NCBI RefSeq assembly: GCF_033115175.1
Contig: NC_084831.1
Span: 7,846,540 to 7,910,539 of the forward strand
Direction: 5' to 3'
DNA: 64,000 nucleotides
Origin: Lepus europaeus
Lineage: Eukaryota; Chordata; Mammalia; Lagomorpha; Leporidae
Shown piece after piece: positions 22,331-32,024 of the stretch. The notes below the pieces were generated by a model. That model was not told where the DNA came from. It did no database searches and saw only the letters and a program-made list of their open reading frames with translations. Position 1 is the first letter of the stretch. The number at the start of each line of letters is the position of its first letter. A program made the position numbers and the translations under genes.

Positions 22331-22699
22331 GGTGAGGTCTGCAGCCACTCTGCATTCAACCACAGCCAGGCCTTGGCCCTCAGCATGCCAGCCCTCTCGC
22401 CACAGTAACTGGCTCAAACATGGTTGCAGGAAACTGTTGGGCTCAGTGCTGGAAAGACGTGGACCAGGGTGCCTGGCCCCTTCTGCAGTGAGCCTGCCCA
22501 GGATGAAGCCACACAGAACCGAGAGGCGAGAAGAAACCCAAGTTCTGTATACACTGGGGGCTCCCCTAGGTCCTGCACCCCAGAAGAAATCTATACTGGG
22601 CATCTCTGTTACATGAACCCAAAAGGTTCCCCTTCAATTAAACCACGTTGGGTTGCATTTCTGTCACTTGGAGCTGACAGAGTGGCACCCAGTACAAGG
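22331..22699. other. Unassigned intergenic stretch
   Basis: No recognised gene or repeat. Confidence 0.4.
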
Positions 22700-22795
22700 A
22701 CTGCAAATAACCCCATTTTTTGGATCGGAGAACTCAGGCCCACAGAGGTTAAGCTGCTTCCCCAGGTCACAGAGCGACAGCTAGAGCAGCACTCC
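22700..22795 (-). mobile_element. MIR fragment
   Basis: CAGAGGTTAAGCTGCTTCCC and AGGTCACAGAGCGACAGC are the reversed MIR core. Confidence 0.6.
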
Positions 22796-23204
22796 AGGGT
22801 GGGACAGAATGCTCCCAACTCTGACCCGCAGCTTCCTGGGGTCGGGTGGGGGTGGGGGTAGGAACGTGGGGGGTGGATTTTCAGCAGGCCCCAGAGGACA
22901 AGGACAGAAAGGTGCTAGGTTGCCATGGTTACCAGCTCACTGTGACCCCAGAGAAACAACCTCACCTCTCTAAGCCTAAGACTGGGAAAAAAGCATCTTA
23001 CTCTGCAGAGTGCAGGGAGTCCCTGGGACAGGCGGGGCGGCGCGCACTTGCCCACACCCCAGATGACTGGGGGGGGGGCTTGAGAGAAGCTGCCAGGCAC
23101 CCCCTCTACCCACACACACCCCACCTGGCTTTCAGTGTCTCCCCCGAAGACCAAATTGAATTTGGCGAAGCCACCAGATTCTGCAGTGCAGAATCCACGG
23201 GCTG
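22796..23204. other. Unassigned intergenic stretch
   Basis: No recognised gene or repeat. Confidence 0.4.
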
Positions 23205-23460
23205 AGGAGGCTGCTTTCCGGGGGAATAATTCATTTTTCCGCTGTCGGCTTGGAGAGTAATTGATCCGGGGCTGACGCCTCCCTCTCCACAGCTCTCCCT
23301 CCCCGGGGTTGCTCTGATTTCAAATGCAGACCCGAGACTATTAGGTCAAAGTCACAGCAATAAAACAGAGGGGGCTTCTGCCTTAATAGATCGGATTACT
23401 GCACTCAGTGGCGTCGGAAAACAAGAATTCCCCAAGAAAATCGTTCTCTGCCTGCTTCCC
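23205..23460. other. Candidate conserved noncoding element with nuclear-receptor-like site
   Basis: Repeat-free block with GAATAATTCATTTTTCC, GAGTAATTGATCC and AGGTCAAAGTCA at 23343-23354, which resembles a DR1-type nuclear-receptor site and contains a TCF-like TCAAAG. It directly precedes the 92-base minisatellite. Confidence 0.37.
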
Positions 23461-23528
23461 TCTTCCTTTTCTTGCGTTTTTCTCTTTCTTCTTCTCAAAG
23501 ACATCTTTGTCTTTCTGCAGTGCCCAGG

Positions 23529-24085
23529 GCCCCCGCACGCCCTGCACCGCTCCCCACACGCTGCCTGCAGGTTTAGGGAAAACCATCAGGACCCTCCCCA
23601 CCCACCCGGCTTGGTCACAGGCCCCCCCACGCCCTGCACCGCTCCCCACATGCTGCCTGCAGGTTTGGGAGGAAGTGTCAGGACCCTCCCCGCCCACCCG
23701 GCTCGGTCACAGGGCCCCCCCACGCCCTGCACCGCTCCCCACACACTGCCTGCAGGTTTAGGGAGGAACCGTCAGGACCCTCCCCACCCACCCGGCTCGG
23801 TCACAGGGCCCCCCCCACGCCCTGCACCGCTCCCCACACACTGCCCGCAGGTTTGGGAGGAACCGTCAGGACCCTCCCCACCCACCTGGCTCGGTCACAG
23901 GCCCCCCCACGCCCTGCACCGCTCCCCACACACTGCCCGCAGGTTTAGGGAAAACCATCAGGACCCTCCCCACCCACCCGGCTTGGTCACAGGCCCCCCC
24001 ACGCCCTGCACCGCTCCCCACACGCTGCCCGCAGGTTTGGGAGGAACCGTCAGGACCCTCCCCACCCACCCGGCTCGGTCACAGG
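23529..24085. repeat. 92-95-base minisatellite, six copies
   Basis: The landmark CACGCCCTGCACCGC recurs at 23536, 23628, 23721, 23816, 23908 and 24000. Copies 1 and 5 share GTTTAGGGAAAACCATCAGG, whereas 2, 4 and 6 read GTTTGGGAGG, suggesting an alternating two-unit higher-order pattern. Confidence 0.96.
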
Positions 24086-24242
24086 TGCCTGCAGAATCCA
24101 AAGCCAGGCTGCTGCTTAGCGCGCGGATAGATCACATCACGCCCCAGGAAACAGCCAGCTGGTGCACAGCTCCCACTGACGGTGCCTGGCACTCGGCACG
24201 GGCTGGGGAAGTCACAGAACCATCTAGAATCACCCAGGTGTG

Positions 24243-24310
24243 TCCACTCACCCCTCCTCCAGGAAGCCTTCCCTGATCAGGGACAAGGTTAGCTTCCCCA
24301 CATAGCCCCT
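24243..24310 (+). mobile_element. L2 LINE 3' fragment
   Basis: CCTCCTCCAGGAAGCCTTCC followed by CTGATCAGGG matches the L2 3' region. Confidence 0.55.
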
Positions 24311-24426
24311 GCACTGTGGTTGCCAGGCGCGTTCGTTTTGTTTATTTGAACAGCTTGTATCCGGTGCTTCGGAGGGCGGGTTCTGATCTAATGACTCGTG
24401 AGCATTAATTCAAGGGCAGCCATTGA

Positions 24427-24586
24427 GCCTCCAGCTTCCTGCTGGTAAGTGGTTGGGTCCCTGGCACCCTCGTGGGGGACTCGGATCGCATTCCCAGCTC
24501 TCAGCTTCAACAGGCATTGGGGAGTGAAGCAGTTAGTGGGAGCTTGCTCTCTCTCCCCCTTTCAGATAGACAAAAAAAAAAAAGAG
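24427..24586 (+). mobile_element. Old CSINE fragment
   Basis: CAGCTTCCTGCTGGTAAGTG to AGCAGTTAGTGGGAGCTTGC, with the CT tract and A-run, represents the 3' half of an older copy. Confidence 0.6.
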
Positions 24587-24942
24587 GGGCCGGTGCTGTG
24601 GTGCAGCGGGTTAACACCCTGGCCTGAAGCGCCGGCATCCCATATGGGCGCCGGTTTGAGACCTGGCTGTTCCACTTCCAATCTAGCTCTCTGCTATGGC
24701 TGGGATAGCAGTAGAAGATGGCCCAAGTCCTTGGGCCCCTGCACCTGCATGGGAGACACAGAAGAAGCTCCTGGCTCCTAGCTCCTGGCTCCTTGCTTCA
24801 TATCGACGCAGCTCCGGCCGTTGCAGCAACTGGGGAGTGAACCATTGGATGGAAGACCGACCTCTCTCTCTCTCTCTCTCTGCCTCTCTAACTGTGGCTT
24901 TCAAATAAATAAATAAATAAATAAATCTTTTTTAAAAAAGAC
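24587..24942 (+). mobile_element. CSINE
   Basis: Head GGGGCCGGTGCTGTGGTGC, full body with a GCTCCTGGCTCCTAGCTCC variation and a tail of five AAAT repeats. Confidence 0.92.
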
Positions 24943-24990
24943 AAAAAGAAAAAATACATCTTAATTCATTTGACCCTTATACCATCCGTA

Positions 24991-25207
24991 GGGAGGCAGC
25001 ACTGTGGCACAGTGGGCTAAGCCACTACCTGTGAAGCCAGGCCGGCCATCCCATATCACAGTGCTGGTTTGAGTTTAGCTGCTCTGCTTCTGATCTAGCT
25101 TCCTGTGAATACATTTGGGAAGGCAGCCGAGCCACACATGTGCGAGACCAACATGGAGTTCCTGGCTCCTGGATTCAACCTGAGCCAGCTCTGGGAAGCC
25201 AGGTGTG
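24991..25207 (+). mobile_element. CSINE, 3' truncated
   Basis: GGCAGCACTGTGGCACAGTGG head and body up to CAGCTCTGGGAAGCCAGG; the CT tract and tail are absent. Confidence 0.78.
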
Positions 25208-25213
25208 CCCCCT

Positions 25214-25234
25214 ACACACACACACACACACACA
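25214..25234. repeat. (AC)n microsatellite
   Basis: About ten AC units follow the truncated CSINE. Confidence 0.85.
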
Positions 25235-25249
25235 GTCTGTGAGCTCCCA

Positions 25250-25345
25250 GGGACGAGGACCTCACCAACCCACTGCTGTGTCCTCAGTATAACTGGTGCC
25301 TGGCACTTGGTGCCGACTATTGCCACACATGAGCCCAGGTCTGTG
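25250..25345 (+). mobile_element. L2 3'-end fragment
   Basis: CTGCTGTGTCCTCAGTATAA then TGGTGCCTGGCACTTGG fit the L2 3' end in the plus orientation. The rest of 25346-25589 is unassigned. Confidence 0.5.
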
Positions 25346-25589
25346 CCCGAGGCTGAGCCTAAACATAGAATATGCGAGATGCAGAAAACCCGGCAGCTCC
25401 AGCACAGCCCCGAAGCCCCCGCCCTGCACCACACTGCCTACGCCCCAGGATGGGGCCCCCCAGCACAGCCCCATCGCCAGGTGGGTGCTAGAGCGAGACG
25501 CACTCAGCTGCGTCCCAGCTTCACAAAGTCCCCGCTGTGTGGCGTCTCTGAACCTGTTTCAACTCCATCTCCAAAGTGGAAATAACAGG

Positions 25590-25872
25590 AGCTGGCGCTT
25601 GGGGCCCTGGCCCTAGTCCCAGCTGCTCCACTTCCGATCCTGCTGCCTGCTGATGTGCCTGGGAAGCCAGCAGAAGATGGCCCAAGTCCTTGGGCCCCTG
25701 CACCCATGTGGGAGACCCAGATGAAGCTCCTGGCTCCTGACTTCAACCCAGCCCAAGCCCAGCCCGTGAGGCCATCTGGGGAGTGAACCAGCAGATGGAA
25801 GACCTTTCTTGGTTTCTCCCTCTTTCTCCCTCATTCTAACTCTTCCTTTTAAATAAGCAAATCTCTTTTTAA
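25590..25872 (+). mobile_element. CSINE, head deleted internally
   Basis: GGAGCTGGCGCTTGGGGCC jumps to CCTAGTCCCAGCTGCTCC, losing the intervening promoter half, then runs to AAATAAGCAAATCTC. Confidence 0.85.
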
Positions 25873-25883
25873 AAAATATTTAT

Positions 25884-26219
25884 GGGCCGGCGCCATGGCT
25901 CAATAGGCTAATCCTCCGCCTTGCGGCGCCGGCACACCGGGTTCTAGTCCCGGTCGGGGCACCGATCCTGTACCGGTTGCCCCTCTTCCAGGCCGGCTCT
26001 CTGCTGTGGCCAGGGAGTGCAGTGGAGGATGGCCCAAGTCCCTGGGCCCTGCACCCCATGGGAGACCAGGAGAAGCACCTGGCTCCTGCCATCGGATCAG
26101 CGTGGTGCGCCGGCCGCAGCGCGCCTACCGCGGCGGCCATTGGAGGGTGAACCAACGGTAAAGGAAGACCTTTCTCTCTGTCTCTCTCTCACTATCCACT
26201 CTGCCTGTCAAAAAAAAAA
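25884..26219 (+). mobile_element. Young-type CSINE
   Basis: Head GGGCCGGCGCCATGGCTCA, full younger-subfamily body and a poly-A tail passing into ATTAATTAATTAATT. Flanks are AT-rich, so no clean duplication can be assigned. Confidence 0.92.
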
Positions 26220-26239
26220 TTAATTAATTAATTAAAAAT

Positions 26240-26564
26240 TTTTTAAAAATATATATTTATTTATTGAAAGAGCCATGGGTTGGGGGGGGGTGGGCAGAGA
26301 CAGAGAGAGAGAGAAAGAAAGAGAGAGACTCCATCCACTCCCAATTGTCTGGAACAGTTGGGGCTGGACTGGGCTGGCGCCAGGAGGTAGGAACTCCATT
26401 CAGGTCTCCTATGTGAGTGCAGGGGCCCAAGGACTTGGGCCATCTTCCGCTGTTTTCCCAGGCTCGTTAGCAAGGAGTGGCATTGGAAGTGGAGCAGCCA
26501 GGACACAACCCTGCACCCATATGGGATGCCAGGGTCGCAGGTACGACACAGCGCCGGCCCCGAT
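26240..26564 (-). mobile_element. CSINE, reverse orientation
   Basis: Reversed tail TATATTTATTTATTGAAAG, G run, GA tract, body, then reversed head ACACAGCGCCGGCCCC. Confidence 0.9.
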
Positions 26565-26887
26565 CTTTAAAATAGAAATAATACTGCTCAGAGGCTGACC
26601 AAGCCACGTGAACACACCTCCCACACAGCGAGGGCTCAGGGGGCGTGGCCTACCACGGACGATGACACTGGGCTTTGGGGAGGCCTCGGCCTTGCTCAGA
26701 AAATACCACACCCGTTCTTGATCCAAGCGAGTGAAGCAAGTGCTGAGGTCCGAGTGGGAGGGGGGTTTCCTGCTAATGGTGGCAAGAAGGCTGAGCCACC
26801 AAGAATCACACAGAAAAATCCCACGAATCATGCGTGACCATGCACTTCCGGGGGCTACCCTGCAGTGGGAGAACCTGCAACGGGACT
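26565..26887. other. Unassigned intergenic stretch
   Basis: No recognised gene or repeat. Confidence 0.4.
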
Positions 26888-26990
26888 CACGGGTCAGAGT
26901 CGGCCCCCACGGGGTCGGAGCTGGCCCTCACGGGTCAGAGGTGGCCCTCACAGGGTCGGAGCTGGCCCTCACGGGTCGGAGCTGACCATC
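26888..26990. repeat. 20-21-base minisatellite, about five copies
   Basis: CACGGGTCGGAGCTGGCCCT-type units start at 26888, 26908, 26929, 26949 and 26970, with point variation among copies. Confidence 0.9.
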
Positions 26991-27087
26991 TGCACACACA
27001 AGCGTGGGCCCCTCGGACAGAGGCTCCGAGCCACGCCGTTCTGCAGGTTGCAGCTTTTTCAGAACGATATTGATTGATGGATTTGAC

Positions 27088-27152
27088 TTGAACCAGCACT
27101 CATATAGGATGCTGGCTTCACAGGCAGTGGCTTAGGCCACAACACCAGCCCG
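27088..27152 (-). mobile_element. CSINE head fragment, reverse orientation
   Basis: ACTTGAACCAGCACTCATATAGG to CACAACACCAGCCC is the reversed head of a copy whose body is missing (quoted over 27088-27152). Confidence 0.75.
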
Positions 27153-27162
27153 GTACAACTTT

Positions 27163-27476
27163 TTAAAGACTTATTGTATTTGAAATGCAAAGCAACAAAG
27201 AGGAGAGAGGGAGAAGGGAAGATCTGCCATCCACTTGCCAAATGGCTGCAATGGCCAGGGCTGGGCCAGGTTATAGCCAGGAACATGGAACTCCATCCGG
27301 GTCTCCCACACGGTGCAGGGGCTCGAGGACTTGGGCCATCCTCTGCTGCTCTCCCAGGTGTGTTAGCAGGGAGCTGGATCGGAGGTGGAGCTGCTGGGAC
27401 CTGAGCTGTCCTCCGTCATACGTGGGACGCTCGTGTCAAAGCAGTGACTTAACCTACTGCGACAACTGCAGCTCCT
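27163..27476 (-). mobile_element. CSINE, reverse orientation
   Basis: Reversed tail TTTAAAGACTTATTGTATTTG, GA tract, body with GGGTCTCCCACACGGTGCAG and a degenerate head. Confidence 0.85.
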
Positions 27477-27944
27477 CCGGCTGCGGCTTCGCGACCCCAG
27501 CCAGGGGCCCTGTCTCTCTCAGCCTCAAACTGGGCTGACAAAACGGAACCTCCCAGGGAGGACCACGTAGGAGTCAATGAGAACAAGCAGAAGAAACGCG
27601 AGTGCCCTCCCGCGTCGCAACCAAGGCAGCGTGGCTACGGTCGCGTCCACCTCTCCAACCCGGCTGTCTCCGTCAGGGAACCCGGCGACGCTGGGGACCT
27701 GGCCGCAGCCGTGCCCAGGAGCACCAAACAGGCTGGCGGCGGGGACCCCGGCTTCCATTTTTACAGATGAGGACGGGGGCAAAGCCAGGTCAAGGCCAAG
27801 GGCTTCTGTTTCCAACCCCCCACCCTGCGCCCTGCACAAGCCGCCTCCCTGACTCCTGGGAGGGGAAGGGGTCAGAAGGGCTAGCAGAGTGGAGGCGGCT
27901 GCAGACCCCACACATAGCTCCACTGTCTTCAAATTTACCGACTA
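27477..27944. other. Intergenic stretch with small MIR remnant
   Basis: CCATTTTTACAGATGAGGAC at about 27755-27774 is a reversed MIR core scrap. Nothing else is recognised. Confidence 0.4.
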
Positions 27945-28195
27945 GTTTTGATTTTATTTGGGAGGTGGAGAAGCAGAGAATCTTCCCCTCTGCTGGTTCT
28001 TCCCCAGATACCTACAATAACCAGGGCAAGAGCCAGGCGGGAACCAGGAGCCGGGGACCGAAGCCTGGGTCTCCCACATGTGTGGCGGGGACCCGAGTGC
28101 TGGCACATCCACCAGCTGCCCCCCCCCAGGATGCATTAGCAGGAAGCAGGAAGCAGAAGTGGAGGCGACCCTGGTCCCGGGCAGTCCAGGATGGG
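27945..28195 (-). mobile_element. Old CSINE, reverse orientation
   Basis: TTTTGATTTTATTTGGGAGG, CTGGTTCTTCCCCAGATACC and GTCTCCCACATGTGTGGC mark a diverged copy fading out near 28195. Confidence 0.65.
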
Positions 28196-29659
28196 GCACA
28201 GCTCGACCACTGCAGCCAGGCACCTGCCTTGTGTAGCTCCAGAGGGGGACACGAGTGCCTGACAGCCCGGAGCACACACGGGCAGGTGTCTGTGGCTGTG
28301 GGAAGCAAATGCCAGCGGGCGCGGGGGTCCAGGAGCCTCCAAGGCCCCGCCTCTCATGTCTTACGACCACCTCCTGCCTGGCTGAGTCCACCCATCTCCC
28401 TCCTCAGCCCGTCCAGCTGAGATCTTTCCTGCTGCATCGCCACAGCCGCCCGCTGAGGCGCTAGAAGGCGGCTCCCAGCCCTGCCCCCATGGGCTCTGCC
28501 GCGCTGGTGCGGGCGGGAACCCTGGCAGCGCGGGGAGGAATGGATGCCGGCTCATCTTGAACCTCCTTGTTCAGCAGAGTCAACACAAGATTAGGTTCCA
28601 TTTACGGGGGAAGACAGCAAAGTCCCGCAGCCCCAGGAGGCCAGGCGTGGATCTGCCCGGGTGTTCGGTGTTCGCCGGTGGCGAGGGGACTCAAGGCAGG
28701 CCCAGGACTCTGCTGCGGTGGGGACAGACTGGGCCCCCGTCCCCACGAGGATCCCTGGAGATCACCACCCTCTCCTGGTCCTGTGGGACTTGCCCCTGGG
28801 GACCCAGCTTCGTCAGTGATTCTCAGGAGCCCCTGGCGTAAGAGCAGCTCCGAGGTCAGCCCCTAGGGGTACTCGGCCCCCAGCCATGGGAAGATCCAGG
28901 CTTTGGATTCAAACGCTGGCTTCTGAGGTCCCTCCCTCTGCAGAGAACCGGGCCCCACAGACCCAGCCTGGAGACTGCCTTGACAATGCTGACACCTTGT
29001 GGTGGCAGGAGGAACTGTCCCTTCCTTCCCTCCCTCTAGGCAGAACCCAACGCACCGTAACACAAAAATCCGATTTACAAGGGAAACAGGTCAGAAAGGG
29101 GGAGAGGGACTTTTCCCTTTACAAAATGGTTAAACGTAAGTAGCTACCAAAACATAAAGAGGAAATGCATTTCCCCCCAGATCCCTGAACCAAAAATGCC
29201 CCAGGAACACCTCGCAAGAAACACCATGAACTCCCACGTCCTGCCTGGGGCACGGCTATGCGTGGAAGCCCTGGGGACCACTGTCACCTCCAGCTCCCCT
29301 GTTCTCGGCTCTTCTGGTCCTGCTCTGTCTCCCAGCCTGTGCCCATCTTTGATCCTGTATGGCAGTGAATTGGTTAAGAGCCGGAAACCCAGCTCCGACC
29401 ACTCGCTCTGTGACGAGTCACCGACATCCCTGAGTCACAGCTCGTATCTACGAAATGTGGCTATCTCTGTCCACCAGGGAGGGCGGAGGAGCAGGCCGAA
29501 TGAGCTCCCGGCACAGGATACGCAGGTGCTCGGCGGACACCTGCTGTCATCGCCGTCACCTCCACGTCATCTCTGGTCAAAGGGCCGAGCACACAGTAGG
29601 ATCACACAACTCTCAGGGCTGCCTGCCCGCAGCTCCAAGCTCAGGTTAAGTCACTTCCA
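28196..29659. other. Repeat-poor intergenic stretch
   Basis: No gene or repeat family is recognised in almost 1.5 kb. Confidence 0.4.
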
Positions 29660-29830
29660 GCCGTGCTGGATGCCTCTCTGATCTGGGAAATAAGCTCGTT
29701 CCCACCCCCAGCCTTTGCACTTGCAGCTCCTACAATGCTTTCCCCGGAAACCCACACACCTGGTCTCTCCCCAACGTTCCAACACCACTGCCTTAGAGAA
29801 GTCCTCGCAGCCACCGTGACCAAAGTGGGG
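29660..29830 (+). mobile_element. L2 LINE 3' fragment
   Basis: CAGCCTTTGCACTTGCAGCTCC and the following CTTTCCCC stretch match the L2 3' region. A (TC)n run follows at 29837-29858. Confidence 0.5.
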
Positions 29831-29904
29831 CACGCACTCTCTCTCTCTCTCTCTCTCTGCCCCCCCCCCATCCCTCTCCCTCTCTCTCACTATAGACAAG
29901 GGCC

Positions 29905-30110
29905 TCATGGCTGAACAGAGTCCCGGTTCTGACCCTTGGCTGTGTGGTCTCAGGCAAGTTGTTTGCCCTCTCTGTGCCTCCATTTTCTCAACTGTAAAGA
30001 TGGAATAGCAGTTCCCACTTCATAAAGTGATGAGGATAACAAATGTCCTTTGATTTATCCTTTATAAAGCTCGTACAGTAGCGAATGGAATGTAGATTAA
30101 GTGCTACATC
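29905..30110 (+). mobile_element. MIR
   Basis: CTGTGTGGTCTCAGGCAAGTTG, TCAACTGTAAAGATGGAATAG and AAGTGATGAGGATAAC follow MIR order (spread over 29940-30040). Confidence 0.7.
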
Positions 30111-30132
30111 ATGTTGACAACTATCTTGTTCA

Positions 30133-30451
30133 TTTAAAGATTTATTTACTTGAAAGGCAGAGTTACAAAGAGAGAGGGAGAGACAGAGAGATCTTCCGCC
30201 TGCAGGTTCACTCCCCAAATGGCTCCAACAGCCGGGGCTGAGCCAGGCTGAAGCCAGGAGACCAGAGCTTACTCTGGGTCTCCCATGTAGGTGCAGGGAC
30301 CCAAGCACTTGGGCCACCTTCTGCTGATTTCCTAGGAACATTAGCAGGGAGCTGGATAGGAAGTGGAGCAGCCGGGACTCAAACTGGAGCCTATATAGGA
30401 CGCCAGCATTGCAGGAGACAGTTTTACCCATTACACCGCAATGTCAGCCCC
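30133..30451 (-). mobile_element. CSINE, reverse orientation
   Basis: Reversed tail TTAAAGATTTATTTACTTGA, complete body and reversed head CACCGCAATGTCAGCCCC. Confidence 0.9.
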
Positions 30452-30466
30452 TAGCCTGTTCATTTT

Positions 30467-30714
30467 TTACAGATTTATTTATTTATTTGAAATGCATTGT
30501 GAGAGAGAGAGAGAGAGCTTCTGCCTGCAGGTTCACTCCCCAAATGGCTGCAACAGCCGGGGCTGGGCCAGGCCAAAACCAGGAGCCAGGAGCTCCATCT
30601 GGGTCTCCCATGTGGGTACAGAGGCCCAAGCACTTGGGCCATCACCTGCTTCTCCCCAGGCATGTCAGCAGGGAGCTGGACTGGAAGCGGAGCAGCCAGG
30701 ACTCACTGGCGCTT
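30467..30714 (-). mobile_element. CSINE, reverse orientation, head missing
   Basis: Reversed tail CAGATTTATTTATTTATTTG and body up to GGAGCAGCCAGGACTCACTGG. It sits immediately beside the preceding copy in the same orientation. Confidence 0.88.
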
Positions 30715-30734
30715 GGATGACTGTTCGTTTACTT

Positions 30735-30830
30735 GCTTGCGTGTTTCTCCTTCTAGACTGTGCACGCCAGCAGGCCTTGTCTCCCACCCCTGACTGACTC
30801 ACAGTAGGAGCTGAAGAAGTGTCAGTGAGT
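30735..30830 (+). mobile_element. L2 3'-end fragment
   Basis: TCCTTCTAGACTGTGCACGC and CTCACAGTAGGAGCTGAAG fit a diverged L2 3' end. Confidence 0.45.
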
Positions 30831-31742
30831 TAGAAAAGAGCTTACGGGACCTGCCAGGCCTCCTCTATGGCTGCCACCGCGCCCCACTGTTCAGAACAGG
30901 TCCGCGGGCACCCCCTGCTGGTCAGCAGAGAGGTGTGTGTGTGTGTGTGTGTGTGTTCCTTAGCTGGTGTCCTTTGCCCCCAGTCTCCTTGTACGTAAGA
31001 GGATGACCATGCCCTCTGCCCTGGAGCAGTCCCCAGGGGACCACAGGGTGCCAGGATGGCCTCACAGGCCCGCCTGGCTCAGAAGCTGTCTCGGCCCCTG
31101 AACCAAGCTCCACGGACAGCCCCTCCACAACAGCGGGCCTGGGGCACCCCATGATCCGGCCCCGGGGGCTCCCCTGTGGCCCTGAGCCCTGGAGAACGCA
31201 CGAGGGAGAACCCAACTCAGGCTCCGGCTCCTGCCTGGGAGAGCAGCCAGGGCTGGAGGGACCCCCGGGGCACCACCTCCAGGCAGGGCTTGGACACCGA
31301 CCAAGGGGAGCAGGTGCTCAGATGTGCCCCATGCAAAATCAGGTGTGGGGAGTGGAGGGGGTGGACAATAGGAAGTGTCATGAACCCGAGAGGGGACTCC
31401 TGACCCCAGCAAGGACCCCACGCCCACCCAGCCCTGGGCACCACAGGCCTGTCTTCAGAAGGACAGGGGGTGGGCAGCCAGGCCTGGGAGAGGGGCCTGG
31501 GGGGCAGCCCCGCCCCCACACCCTGTTCTGGCCTCTGGGCGGCTTGGGTGTTCTGCAGGCGCCAGACCCAGCTGGTTCCTCCTTGGCCTCACAATCCAGT
31601 CTTTGTCCGGCACTGCTGGCCAGGCCCGGCTGGCTCCACACCGGCCCCGCGGCCCCTGGAAACCGGAGCAGCTGGAGCCTCCCCAAGTATTTTTCCAACC
31701 CCGAGCGCGGGGGGGGGGTGCTCAGGAGACTGCGAAGGCTAT
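30831..31742. other. Intergenic stretch downstream of FBXO2
   Basis: It contains a (GT)n tract at 30933-30956. Otherwise GC-rich, with no recognised gene or repeat. Confidence 0.4.
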
Positions 31743-31850
31743 GGGGGGGGGCATTCATTCATCCGTCCACTCACTCGGTCCTTCCTGGGACAAACCGTAT
31801 TTATTGGGCGCCCACTGGGCGGCAGGCTCCGTGCTAGCGAAGGGATTGAG
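31743..31850 (-). mobile_element. L2 3'-end fragment overlapping the FBXO2 3' end
   Basis: Read on the minus strand it runs CTAGCACGGAGCCTGCCGCC, then GGGCGCCCAATAAATACGG, then GGATGAATGAATG. This is the usual L2 3' end (tag, AATAAA, GAATGAATGAA). It contains the apparent FBXO2 polyadenylation signal. Confidence 0.55.
31800..31805 (-). promoter_or_regulatory. FBXO2: FBXO2 polyadenylation signal
   Basis: TTTATT on the plus strand gives AATAAA on the minus strand, about 220 bases after the FBXO2 stop codon. It is the first canonical signal found downstream. Confidence 0.7.
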
Positions 31851-32024
31851 CAGGGAGCCCAGGCCCAGCCCTCACCCGCCTCCTACCGTGGAGGCGGCCA
31901 CCTGCAGGCCGAAAAGACCCCCGCGCGCGTCCCGGGCTGGGCGTGGAGCTAGGGCGAGGAGGAGGGGGAGCGGGGGCGGGGCGCGGAGGGCAGGGATGCT
32001 ACTAAGGGGAGGCAGGGGGGTCCC

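Noticed and set aside
23611-24276. 221-residue Pro-rich open frame
   Set aside because: It runs through the 92-base minisatellite, whose period is not a multiple of three, so no consistent protein repeat results.
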